Shown: piece after piece, positions 14,601 to 27,300 of the stretch | Numbering within the stretch: position 1 is the stretch's first letter | How the letters are laid out: every line of letters begins with the position of its first letter | Assembly (NCBI RefSeq): GCF_037975245.1 | Contig: NC_092578.1 | Coordinates: 18,626,321-18,690,320 of the forward strand | DNA from: Apostichopus japonicus | Taxonomy: Eukaryota > Echinodermata > Holothuroidea > Aspidochirotida > Stichopodidae | Direction of reading: 5' to 3' | Length of the DNA: 64,000 nt | The notes under the pieces: generated by a model | Database searches by the model: none | The model's input: only the letters and a program-made list of their open reading frames with translations | Told to the model about the DNA's origin: nothing | Translations under genes and position numbers: made by a program

Positions 14601-17600
14601 GTGTGTATTTGGTATTTGGGGGGGGGGGGGTGGTGGGGGGTGCCACTACGACAAATTTGCCATAGGTACTCTTGGTGGGATCAAGCCCTGTTGACTGCAG
14701 GATCGGAACTGCCCATTGATGAGAAATTAAATTTAGTCCGTTTATGATGGATTATACTGTGTAAGAACCAAACGGTCACTCTGAGAGTGCATTTCTTATA
14801 CCTAAAATAGGGTATCCGGCTTATCTGTTGATGTAATTTCACTGGCATCAAGAGAATGATGTTGATTTTTGGTTTTACTGAGTCAGCAAAGTTTCAGAGT
14901 GACTGCAAATTCACTCCGAGGTAAATTTGATGCAATGAAGCAAAGTGAATATACACCAGATATGGTAACCAGTATTCGTTAGAACAAATGTTACCTTTGC
15001 ACATAGAAATGTCGTATTAAAATTATTTTTGTCTTTTGTCATGCAAACGTTGCAGCTCTTTGCAAAGTGGAATGGGGGTGGGGTGGAGGGGGGTATAGGT
15101 GGGGTGGGGAGGGATTGAAGGGGAGGGATAGAAGAGGAAGGGACATCTGATACTTACAGTGTCCTTTTGTTTCTTCTGCAGTTCATTCAGTTGTTCCTGA
15201 AGTCTTGCTTCCATGTCCGACATCTCGTTCATATGCTGAGATTCCTGGTGCTCCAGACGAAACTCCAGCTCGTTGACCTGGGACTGATGGTCGACGACTA
15301 ACTTCCCAATCTTGTCCTCAAAGTCCTTTGTGACCATCTTTAACTCTGCTTTCTTCTCCTAAAAAGAAAGTGTTTGGAAACAGTGCAGTTTATGGTAATG
15401 TATTATCACATGAATGAATACAGAGGTATACAATGATAAGGTCCCAAGTTCGAGTCACTCCAAGATTAACATATGTCGTCCAGTTACAGAGTTGTTGACA
15501 ATTGACAATTCATAATCATGGACGTTAAATATGAATGTAAGAGACTGACTTCAGTCAGCTTGCGGCTTTCATAAGCTAATGATGGCTTCTTCGCGAGTTC
15601 CTGCTTGCAAACGGATCTAAAATACATACATTTATGACCGAAATAAGAGTATGCTTGCTACCTAAAATATGACATTTTCTGGCTATGAGTTTCACGTGTT
15701 ACAGTACAGTGCTTTAATAGGATATCAAAACCTTCACCGCCCCCCCCCCAAAAAAAAGGGGGCGAAAGAAGGGGCTAAGAGGACGAATGGAGGGTGACAA
15801 GGGGTAGAGGATGGAAGGGAAGCAGGGGATGAGGTACAGAGGGTGAGTTCAGTCAACCAAGATAAATTATAAAAAAACATAAAGACAAAATCAACTGCAG
15901 TATGGTCACTCATTGGAAATACTGTTCCTTAAAGATCTTTTTCAAGTTTTTCATTTTATTCTGTAAAGACAGTCTCTCCAACCAGGGAACTCTATTTCTA
16001 CAATTGTACTTGGAAAAGGGAAACAAATGCACAAAACAAGATAAAAGGGCAGAGAGGAGACAAAAATACAAAATTAATTTTTTTTAACAAAAAATACTCC
16101 AGTGATGTACTTATCAAATGCTATTGACTTTAAACACAGACAAATTTCAGTGCTAGTATTGAAATGTTTAACTAAATTTATTCTTGTTTTCAAGATATTT
16201 TCCTTTTTAAAATATGATAAATCTCCGGACGGCTCCTTTAAGGCTACATTGAATATGATGATGATGTTACCTCCCTCAGTGTAGTTATGAATGTTACTGT
16301 CAATGCATTATTTTATAAATTCTGATAACGTAATCGAAACATTTTTTTTATATTTTTTTATAACTTCACACAAACATTACAGCACTTATGGATAACATTC
16401 AACACGATTTGCCGTCCTTGACCAATTTATACTTACATTGTAAACATGTCATGTGATAAGACCCTATAAATCTCTATTATGTGTTTCATCTGAGCAACTG
16501 ACGTAATGGTCTGTGTGTTAGACTATGTAATTCAGTCACTTTCATTGAATGACCTTCTGCTGTCTAAAGGGTCGTTTCTCAAAAATTTTAAAATAAAAAT
16601 TAAAAAAAAAATAAATTATATTAAAAAAAATTTTAAAAAATTAAAAATGTGTTATAGAAACACAACCTGGACTAACATCACTGTTGTTTTCTTCTACAGT
16701 CCACAACATATCAAAATGAATTTTGTGCCAAAAGTTTACCCTTAATGGTAAGTCACTTTTTACACTGTGTCTATTTGGATGTAAAGCGATCGACGATTCC
16801 GTCTTTTTATCGTTTCTCGAAAAAAGGCTCGTCCCTCCATCGAGGGTAAATTACGAAATAATTATGTCACGACGGTTGTGTTTTTCATTCGATAAAAGTG
16901 AAAACAAGACATTTGGAGAAAAGCTTCTGTTTAACATCAATTTCTGAAATAGACTTTAGATGTTTTGACATTCAGAGTCTTATCGGGGTGACTTCTCGTT
17001 TTTTTTTTTTACGACGAGGCTCGGCACCGTCTGGTTAAGTTCAGATGATCGTCGAGGACGATCAAACTTAACACATCAAACTCTCGCCTCTTTATCTGAG
17101 GGGAAATTGATACCGCATATAAATGAGAGAGGCAAAATTTGATCAATTCTATCTTTTCTGTTTTGCCCCAAACGAATGTTGTTGTTCCTGTCTTATCTTT
17201 CGGTACTTGAAGCAGAAAGTAGAAGAGGGAATGTAGTTTACATCAACACAAACAGGAAAGTAAGATAAAAAAATATAAAAAATAAGAAAACAAGAGAAAA
17301 GAAGAACAGATAGCGTGGTAATTTAGCTGAAAGGGTCTTTTTCTTGGCATTCTACTTCTTCTGGTTACTTGCAATAATATTGACAGTTTTTGTGCTGTCA
17401 ATTTGTGTTTTCAATTCAAGGAATAAAATGGGAGGTGAGTTTTCAGAAGAGCTAGAAATAAACAACTAATATAGTTTTGTTTTTTTTAATTTTAATCCTT
17501 ACCACAACAGTTTTGATGTATTCAGTTTGCTGAGGAATAAATTGTGACATATTGTGTGATCAATCATTTTGAATTGAAAAAACTGCAAATTTTAGGTTAA

Positions 17601-20600
17601 TATTTTTCATTTCTGAAACACCTTTTTCTTTGGCCAATGTTTTATCTGGGAGAACTAAATTGGTAAGCGTTTGTGTGACGTAAGTTAATCTTAAACAGAT
17701 TTATCATTGTAGAGCTCCTTACTGATGTGACTTTGAACATGTTCTGATACTTTATCATCATTACAATCCCACAAAATAATACAGGCCTTGAAATTCAGAC
17801 AATATACTGGCCAAATGCCAGTAGATATTTGTCTTTTGCCAGTAGAAAAAAAAACAGGCACTTTGCATCTTTTTGCCGGTAGACATTAATAACGTAACCA
17901 CATGAAGAGAGGGGTAACGATCGTCAGTCAAGGAATCGGGATGACTTCCTCACCTAACGTGAGCGATGTATTACTGCTTATTATCGACAAATCTTATTTT
18001 TTGGCTGCTCCCATGAAAACAGGAGATTACGTGATGTGAACTGTAATACGGTTCCCAATGGGGAACTGGATATTAGCCATTACAAATGTTGAAGTGACTG
18101 CATTTGTAGCAAAATTTGGGTGAATGGGTAAAGTTATGAAATTCTAAACCTGAGAATTTTTCTGGACTATTCAAGTTTTAGTGCAACTTAATGACACTGA
18201 TATAGTCGACAGAGTCCAACATTTATCAACTTGTTTTCTTCGTACATGCTCACTGAAAAACTAACAGTTTCTGTTAGACTAAATTATAGGGATCAGATGG
18301 AATAAATGCACCGATTAATGGATCAGATGGAATAAACGCACCGATTAATTTTTAATTTTTAGTGGAGAAATCTAAGAGACTGTCTTTAATACTTTAGATC
18401 AACAGTAACTTCATTTGGAGCAAACCAGAAATGCTGGAAAAAAGTCTTTAAAACGTAAACTAGTCTATAACAACTTTTTTCGCTAGATACAAACTTACAT
18501 TGAGTTGTTCCTCGTATCTCTCACAGATGCTGTCGACTTCCTGGGCGTGTTCGTCTATTTGCTTCTGCAGTTCGTGGGTGACTTCCCGATGTTCTTTTTC
18601 TATCCTAGACTCCACGGAATGTCCTTTACCTGCAAACAAATAACGACACCAAAACTGTTTCCTTGACTGGAGAAAAAAAAGCGTTTCTTTCATATCAAAA
18701 TTATGATGTTACCTTTCAACATTCCGCAGCAAATTTGGATTTTTAGACTATCGCAATTGTTTAGTATAAAGAGGTCCATGTGTAAGCAAGAAAGCATGGT
18801 GATTCAATTATCCCAAAAACTTACAACGACATTAAGAGCGATAAACGTAATGACTATAGCAAGCGACAGATGTCGTAAAAGTTGAACCGACGAAACGGCA
18901 TAATTATCAATATTAAGTATGTGTCTATATATGTGTATATATGAAACGCTTTAAACTCACGTATAGCATCATCGATTGCTTTGTGAGATTCCTGTTCCTG
19001 GGTGACTATCTTTGTGTTGACCTCTCGTAGGACTTGTTTGACCTTTGACTCGTAGTCCGCTTCTCCGGCAGCTATCCTGTCGTCGCATTCCTTCTTCATG
19101 GAATCTACTTTCTGCTGACATTCTAGCTCGATCAATGCCATGGAAGACTTGTGTTCTTTACTGGAAGCGAAAAAGAAATGGCAAGAAACATGCCGATATA
19201 ACTTTAACTTAAAAAGATATTGCGTAGGATACTGGTGATATGCACTTTGTTATTGGAGGAGGAGAAAGAGGAGGAGGACGAGGAGGAGGAGGAGGAGGAG
19301 GAGAGGGGAGGAGGAGGAGGAGGGGGAGGAGGAGGAGGAGGAGGGGGAGGAGGAGGGGGGGAGGAGGAGGAGGAGGAGGAGAAAGAGGAGGAGGAGGAGG
19401 AGGAGGAGGAGGAGGAGGAGGAGGAGGAGGAGGAGGAGGAGGAGGAGGAGGAGGAGGAGGAGGAGGAGGAGGAGGAGGAGGAGGAGGAGGAGGAGGAGGA
19501 GGAGGAGGAGGAGGAGGAGGAGGAGGAGGAGGAGGAGGAGGAGGAGGAGGAGGAGGAGGAGGAGGAGGAGGAGGAGGAAAGGTTTAATATCTAGCAAGTG
19601 ACACCAATCTTTTTAGCTGAGGATCAAACTCTACTCATTAACACAAACTTAACTGGGAAATTATTGGGAAAAAAATTAAAAAAATTAAAAAAAAATACTG
19701 GGAAAAAAATGGGAAACAAAGTTTGATCTTCTGATTAGAACTCTGGTTAAGTGGGTGACCGACCATTCACCCAAGTTCTGAGCGACTGGATATTTCTGAT
19801 GTTAGGAGATGGAGTTAGTTACAGTAGATCATTTTTAAAATCCCATCCCTTCATTAGTCAAAACTTTTATATTTTACTTGTTCTATCAAAACTAGTTTAT
19901 GATGCCCAACATCACTCTTGTTGTTATAATTATTTACAGTATCTCATGCCTACCTATAAGACAGCTTTACTTTTCTCTTTCAAATCCCTTTGAAGTCCCT
20001 TTCCAGGGATATTTACCATGTAACAATCACTACTAACTCACCTCATCACCTCTAGTTGATTCTTCAGGTCATTAAGTTCTCCTTCCAGCTTTAGGGATCT
20101 CTCTTTCTCAATCTCCAATTCTCTCTGAATATTATCAGTGGATTCTTGGTTACCAGGTGGCGCTGTTCCCAGCATACTTTCCTGCACAGGTACGATCTGT
20201 TCTACGATGGGTTCTCTGGCTGCCAAAGCCAGTCGCTCTTCTGATTTCTCTCGCTCCAACCTGAGCGTTTCGTTAAGTTCGTCGATACGTTTCTCCAACT
20301 TTGTCACTTCCTCTTCGTGACTTCCTCTCAGCTGGGACAATTCCTCACCTTTGACCTTTGATTCCTCTCGTAAGGTCTCGATTTCACTCTTTTTAGTAGA
20401 AAGCTCTTGGCTATATTTTCCTTTGATTTGACTTATTTTTATCTCCGCCTTCTTTTTCAAGTCGGCAAGTTTCTGATTTTCACCTGAACTTTGGGTATCG
20501 TGAAGAGAACTGATTTGTTCTTCTAATTGTTTGACTTTTTCCTCCTTTTCTCGCAACTCCACTGCACCTTTCTCAAACTTTTCGGTCATTTCGGCTGCTT

Positions 20601-23600
20601 TCGCCGCAGCCTCTGTCCTCTCTCGGTCTACTTCTTGTAACCTGTCCTCGTAAGTTTTCCTGACTTCTTCGAGCTCGACATTATGTTTCTCGACAGATTC
20701 CTCCAGGGCTTTTAACTTAACGCCATGCATTTCTTCAATGCTGCCTTCTAACTCAGAAATCTTTTTCGCTGTCTCCTTCTCAAACTCTGCAAATTTGTTA
20801 TCTCTCTCTGTACATTCGGTTTCATGCCTTTGCTTCTCCTCCTTGGATGTCTGCTCGAGTTCCCCGACCTTCGACCTCATACTCTCCTCACCTACCTGAA
20901 CCTGTTTCTGTAGGAGAGCGATTTGCTCTTCGGAGGCCTTCAGTTTCACCTGCATGTCCAAATCAGCGTCCACCATGTCCTCTATCTTCTGCCTGTATTC
21001 TTCCAGCTGAGATATTTCCTCCTTCAACTTCTTGTTCTCCTCGTTCACCGATGAGACGGTCCCCTCGTTCTGCTTCTGGAACGATTCCACCATCTCGAAA
21101 TGTTTCTGCTCCGCTTGCTCTAGCTGATCTTTAAGTTCTTTCTCTTTGGCTTTCATCTCTTCCGAATGCTTCGTCTCTAAGCTTTGGATGATCTCTGCCT
21201 GTTTCTGTTCAATGAGGTGTACTTCTTCATCATGTGATGCTTTCATATCTACCTGGACCTTCTCCAAATCCTCTACTCTTCCAGCTAATTCCTTCTCCTT
21301 TTCTTCCATCTCACCTTTCAAAGACTGTTTCTCTTCTACCTCTGCTTTCAGTTTCGACTCCAACTGCTTGATTGCAGCTTCCAGTTCTGTCTTCTCCAGC
21401 TGCAGTTGTTCTCTCTGACTTTCCACCTCCGATTGGATCCTTTCCAAAGCTTCTGTCTTTTCTCCCTCCAAGCTCACCTTGAGATCCTTCATTTCCTTCT
21501 GAGCCGTCTCTAAATCCTTCCTCAGAGTGGCAATCTTAGCTTTGGCTTGCTCGCTCAGCTTAGCCATCTGCTTTTTATGCGTCTCTTGTTGGTTCTTCAG
21601 ATTCTCTTCGTGTTCTATTCTCAACCTCTCTAACTGTTCACCGTGAGATGCTTGTAATTTAGCAGTTACATCTTCCAAACCGATCTCTTTCTCCTGGAGT
21701 AACTCCGTTAATCTGGCTTGAAACTCATTCTCCTTTTCACTCATTTTAGCTTCCAAGTTCGCTTTCAAATCATCCTTTTCCTTCTGGTGTGATGCATCAT
21801 CATCCCGCAATTGCTGTTGCAGTCTCTCGACCTCCTCCCCCATCGTTTCTTTAACATTCCCCATCTTTGCCTCCAGTACACGGATGTCTTCTTTCAGTTT
21901 CGACTCCATCTCGTCCTTACTTCCGTCTAGTTTGATTCTCAGCTCCTCTCTCTGATTTTCAAGCTTGCTCATAATCTCTTCCATTTCCTTCTTATGTTCC
22001 TCTTTCAATGATTCCACCTGCTCCTGGTAAGTCTTGGTCATCTCCTCCATCCTCTCCTTTGCCGATGTCAGTTTTGCCTTCGCCTGACCTTTCAGATCGG
22101 TAAATTTCTTGCTCTGCTCATCTTTCAGCCGTTTCTCCCTCTGGGCGTAATCCTCCGCCAGTTTCTGCGATTCTTCATCCTTCTGTTTGATCGTCTCCAA
22201 CAAGGTCTCGATCTTGGTCCTCATGCCTTCCACGTCCGTCGAAAATTCTTCCACCTTACTCTGAAGGACGTCGGCGAGCGAGGCCTTCTCTTGCAATTTC
22301 TCAAACTGGCTCTTCAACGCAGTCATCTCCTCATGGGCGGTCAAGACCTCTTTGTTCTTGGCACTGATCTCTGTCTCCAGCTGCTGGTTCTTCTCCATCA
22401 GGGCATCTTCCCTTTCCTTCCTCTCTTTGAGTGATTCTTCGACTTGACCGACAGCATTCTGACTCTCGTCTAATCTACTGGTGACCTCCTCCTCCCTGCG
22501 TCTACATTCTTCTTCTTTAGCAATCATCTTATCTTCCCACTCCTTCTTCTCATGTTCCCACTTCTCGATCACTGCTTCACCCTGCTGCTCCATCTCGGCG
22601 ATTTTCATCTCCTTCTCGCTGAGAACCACTCGTAACTTTGCTATCTCCTTCTCCAGGCCTTCTCTGACTTCTGACAAGGAACTTTGCTTCTGCACTTCTA
22701 CTGATTCCACTTTCTGTTCCATTTCCTTTCGAAGTTCCTCCTTCTCTTGAGCCAATTGCTCATTGTGACTCTCTCGGACTGCTTCCAGAGTCTGCTCCAG
22801 GGCGGCAGAGTTCTGTCTAAGGACTTCAAGCTCCCCTTCCTTGTTTTCAAGTTCTGCTTGCACTTCCGCATGTTTCCTCCCTGCTTCAGCCAAAGCTTCT
22901 CTCTTCTCCACCAATTCCTTCTCCAGTATTTCCAACTTGTCGCCAACTTCTTCCTGTTTGCTCTTCAAATCCGAACGAAGTTTATCCAATTCCTCTTTCA
23001 TCCTCTCTGACTGCAGAGCGCAGTCCTTCAATTCTTCTCCTTGGGACCGTAATTGCTCCACATATTTTTCGTTCTCCTCCTGAGAGAGCCTTAACGTTGC
23101 GGTGACCTGGTCGACCTTTTCAGTGCTTCTCTGCCTCTCGGCTTGAATCACCTCATTTGCAGAGTTAAGCTCACCTTCTAATTTGTTCTTTAAGGCATCC
23201 ATGGCTTGCTCCAGTTCCCTCTCTTTGAATCCCGCATCTTGCAGCTGTTGTTCCTTCTGCTGCAGGGAATTCAGCGCCTCTTCTAACTTCAATCCCAAAT
23301 CTTTCGATACTTCGTCCACGGAGCTCTGCTTCTGTATTTCTGCAGCCTCCACTTTGCGAGAGACTTCCGACTCGAAATTCTCTTGTTGCAGCTTGAACCT
23401 TTCCTCAAAGTCGGCGGTCTTGTTCTCCAAGTCTGTCTTGATGGCTTCCAGATCCAACTGAGCGGACTTTAGCGACCTCTTAGTCTCTTCCAACTCTACA
23501 TTTATTTGATCCATCTCAACAGTCTTTTCAGAAACTTCCTTGTCTTTCTCCTCCTTCAAAGACTTCACTTCTTCTTCTAGTTTGGTCTTCTCTAATTCCC

Positions 23601-24272
23601 ATTCAGCTTCCACTTTCTTCAGTTTCGATTTTGTGTCTTCCAGTTCAGTTTTCAGTGCTTCCATTTCTTGAACCTTCTCCTGAAGTTGGTTTGACTTCTC
23701 AGAGGAATCAGATTGCAAGGCAGAGGTCAGGTCAGCGATGGTAGAATCTTTCGCGTTTACGTCCGTGGTTAGTTGCTGGATCTTTTCTTTCATGCTTGTG
23801 GCTTTGCTGGCAATTTTTTGCAACTGTTCCACTTTCTCTTGAACAATTCTTTCATTGCTTTGTTTCATCTCATCGATCTTCTGTTGATACTGGGTTTCGA
23901 TTTCTTTATTATTGGCCTCCACAGTCTCTTCATGCTGTCTTTGAAGTTCCTCAATGTAAGTCTTGTGTTCCTGATGGGAAAGGAAAGAAAATTGCAAAGT
24001 TCAGCGATTCCGATACATATCACCATTTGTACAATTTCTGTCGATCAAACTTCACCCTTCACATCAGAAATTTAATGTTTACAAAGATAATATCCAGGAA
24101 ATAATATGATTCCGGTGTACAAAAACAGCTATGCATCTTTACACTGGTATAACAATTTGACCATTTTTTCATACTATGTTGCAATGCGATACTGAATCAA
24201 TTATCCTGTTTCATGCTAGTTGTTTAATTTTTCATTGTACACAGAGAATCCTTGGCTAAATCTGATTAATTC

Positions 24273-24308
<36 letters not shown>

Positions 24309-27300
24309 TATTTTTTTTAATATTTTTTTTCCTTCTTCTAATGATTGATATGTTCTCCTACCTGATGAAGCTCCTGTTCTCTGCCAGTCAAATTTTCAGC
24401 TTGCCTCGCTTTCATCTCCTCCATCAGTCGCTCGTGGTCTTCCTTCATCTTAGCGATGCCCTTCTTATTCCGGTGAAAGTTCTCTTCGATCTTGTTCCTC
24501 AGCGTTTTGGTGTCGGCTTCGTATTTCTCTTGAAGTTGTTGATGGTTTACTTCCAACTCTAGCTTGGCCTGATAATAAAAACGTGACAATAATGAATAAA
24601 TATACGTATGTTAATTGGGTCAAGGTGAATGTCCTTTGACTTTAAATTTGGTTTAAAATATCCCAGTCCAAAAAATATTCCTCCACCATCATATATTTAT
24701 GCATCTAAGGTGGTCAGAAAAAAATTAAAATTTTGGACAAGAAATGGTGCACTCTCAGACATATTTTAGCTATTAAGTGGGTTGTTCTACATTCAAGGGG
24801 GTGAATAACTACTTGTAATTGGTATGTGGGGTTTCAAATTGGGGAGCACACCCCATCTACCCTCTCTATTCATTTAGGAATACCAATATTTGCAAGAAAT
24901 GAATACGCTCACCTCCGCTATGACTTGATACACAAGTATTCAAGTGCAAGAGCTCATACAAACCTTCTTGAGAAGTGAGAACAAGTACGAAAAAAACGTT
25001 TCATTGTGCTATGCCACTTTTATAAACATTCCTTCTACAACAGCCACTTTCTCAACAATATTTCTGACATAATACAATGTCTTATTAAATTTCTGAAACA
25101 CTGCAACCGATATTACTTCCAACCTTTCCTTTTCCCCTCCACCCAGTGCTAACACTCATCCCCAACCCTAACACCCTTCCCTGTCCCTAATGCCCTACCA
25201 CACCCCTAACACCCTTCCCCACCCCTAACACCCTTCCCCACCCCTAACACCCTTCCCCATCCCTAACGCCCTTCCCCACCCCTAATGCCAACAATGAGCC
25301 CTCTCTTACCGTCTTCATGTCATCAATAGTTCGCTGCAGCTCATCTTTCTGACTATCTTGGGCACTGACGGCAGCCATCTTTTGTAGTTCTCTCTCCTCT
25401 ATGGCCATCATCATCTCCGCTTCTCTCTCCTTCAAGTACTGTTGGCTCTCGTCCTCCTTCCTCTTCAGATTCATTTCAAATTCTTTCTCCTGAGACAGAG
25501 ACCACCAAAATATCAAATTGCAAAACTTTCTCATTACTGGCCTTTACAGGAAAGCCATTTACCACGGCTGTCACAGAGATGTCCTTAGAATCCTGGAAAT
25601 GTTATTTCTATTATACTGTCATCTTCTTCATTAATCTTCTTTCGGTCATAAATTTCACTCCCAGTGGAAGAGTTACCAGAAAACTTTTAACCCATCTATG
25701 ACACTTTATACCCATCTTCTAGTGTACCTTCTGATGAGTTTGCCAACTCAATCAAACAAAGGATGTAAAATTGTCCATGCAATGCACCAGGATATCATAC
25801 AGGCTATTCAGCCACTCTACAACAAGAGACTATTTCATAGAGGGCCTGACGTTTAGATCCTAGCAGGTTCATCAGGCCCTCTAACTTATACAGGCATTTG
25901 GTAGTAGATTTTGCACTGTTTCATTCCTTATCTTGAACAGTGAAAATATAAATAGAAAATAACTCTACAGAAGAACATTGATTTTCTCATGGACATGGTT
26001 GCTACTTATTTCACTTTTCCAGTTGATTGTTTAGTGGGCGAAAGGAGTATTTAAGGGGGAAATGCCTACTCTCATTTATACCCAAATTCTTTTAGAACAT
26101 CTCAGATTTATTATTCACAGCCGAGAGACGATAGACAAGATCTCTTACCTTCGTGGCCATCAGTTCTTTCACGGAATGTTCCTTCTCTGATAACACTTTC
26201 TCCCAATGTCTGTCTTTCTCTTGCAAGGCCGTTTCCTTCTCCTTGCCCAGGTCCTCTCGCATCTTCTCTTGCTCCTTCTAACACGATAAAAACAAAACAA
26301 AAACTGGAAAATTGCCACTGGCTCCCAAATCAGTTTACCTGCAATGATGATGAGTGCACACTTAATTCTATCTTCCCTGAGATAAAGATAATTAATGTCA
26401 GGGAGGGGGGTAGGTGTCAGAGATCTTAGCAAGGAGGGCATGTGACCCTGGGGATAAATAAAGCCAGCTCCCACGCAGATGTGTCTGGGCGTCCTCAAAT
26501 GATGCTTTCAGAGGCATATTTCAATTACAAATTTGGTAAATATAATTAGGTCTAAAACGCTACATCTTGCTAAGAACCAGCTTTGAATTTTGCGTGAGGT
26601 CCAAGAGAGGTTCAACACCAACCTCCAAACCCTACTCCTCACCTTCCCCTCCTCCAGGCCCCCTTGTCCTCCCCTCCCCCCCCCACACACATGGTATCCA
26701 AAAATGAAGAGTTGGCTTGAATTTTCTCATTCAAATTAAATCTGACAAGAAGAAAACTTTTAATGCCTCTTTCAAGTGTATCATTGATAAGGGTTTCTTA
26801 TTAAAAGTTATATAAAAATATTAATTTCTAGACAAAGAAGCCTTAATTCACAACTCAAATGCAGGTCCCCTTACCATATTTAACAATTTTGGAAGTCCTG
26901 CTGGCTGATTTTTTTTTTCTTTGGACTCTTTACGTCCACTTATGAATAATTATTAAATTACTAAAACTTATTAAATTAATATAGTTATTTTCAGTGAAAA
27001 TTTTACAGAGTGTAAAAGACACAAATGAACAACACATTTCTTCAGGAAACTTTTCTATTCTTTTTCCTTTCTTCCGACATAATTTTGTCTAGTTGTACAA
27101 GTGATATTAAAAAAATTAAAAGACCAAAATATACAAAGGCAAGGAATGATTTAAAATGGACGTAATAATTCAGTACTTTTTAAAATTTAATCTGATCGTA
27201 AATTATAATCTATATATGCAGCATTTTCAAGTCAATCAGCAAAAGACACTTTTGAATACACAATTTAAAAGTTTCCATTGCACTCACACCATTTAACTCA

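Noticed and set aside
19220-19597. Long polyGlu, polyGly and polyLeu reading frames
   Set aside because: They are the three readings of the (GGA)n microsatellite, intronic in the golgin gene, with no splice or homology support.
20138-24104. Plus-strand Ser/Phe-rich reading frames opposite the golgin exons
   Set aside because: They are antisense shadows of the long coiled-coil exon and its edge; Glu/Lys codons read backwards give Ser/Phe/Leu.
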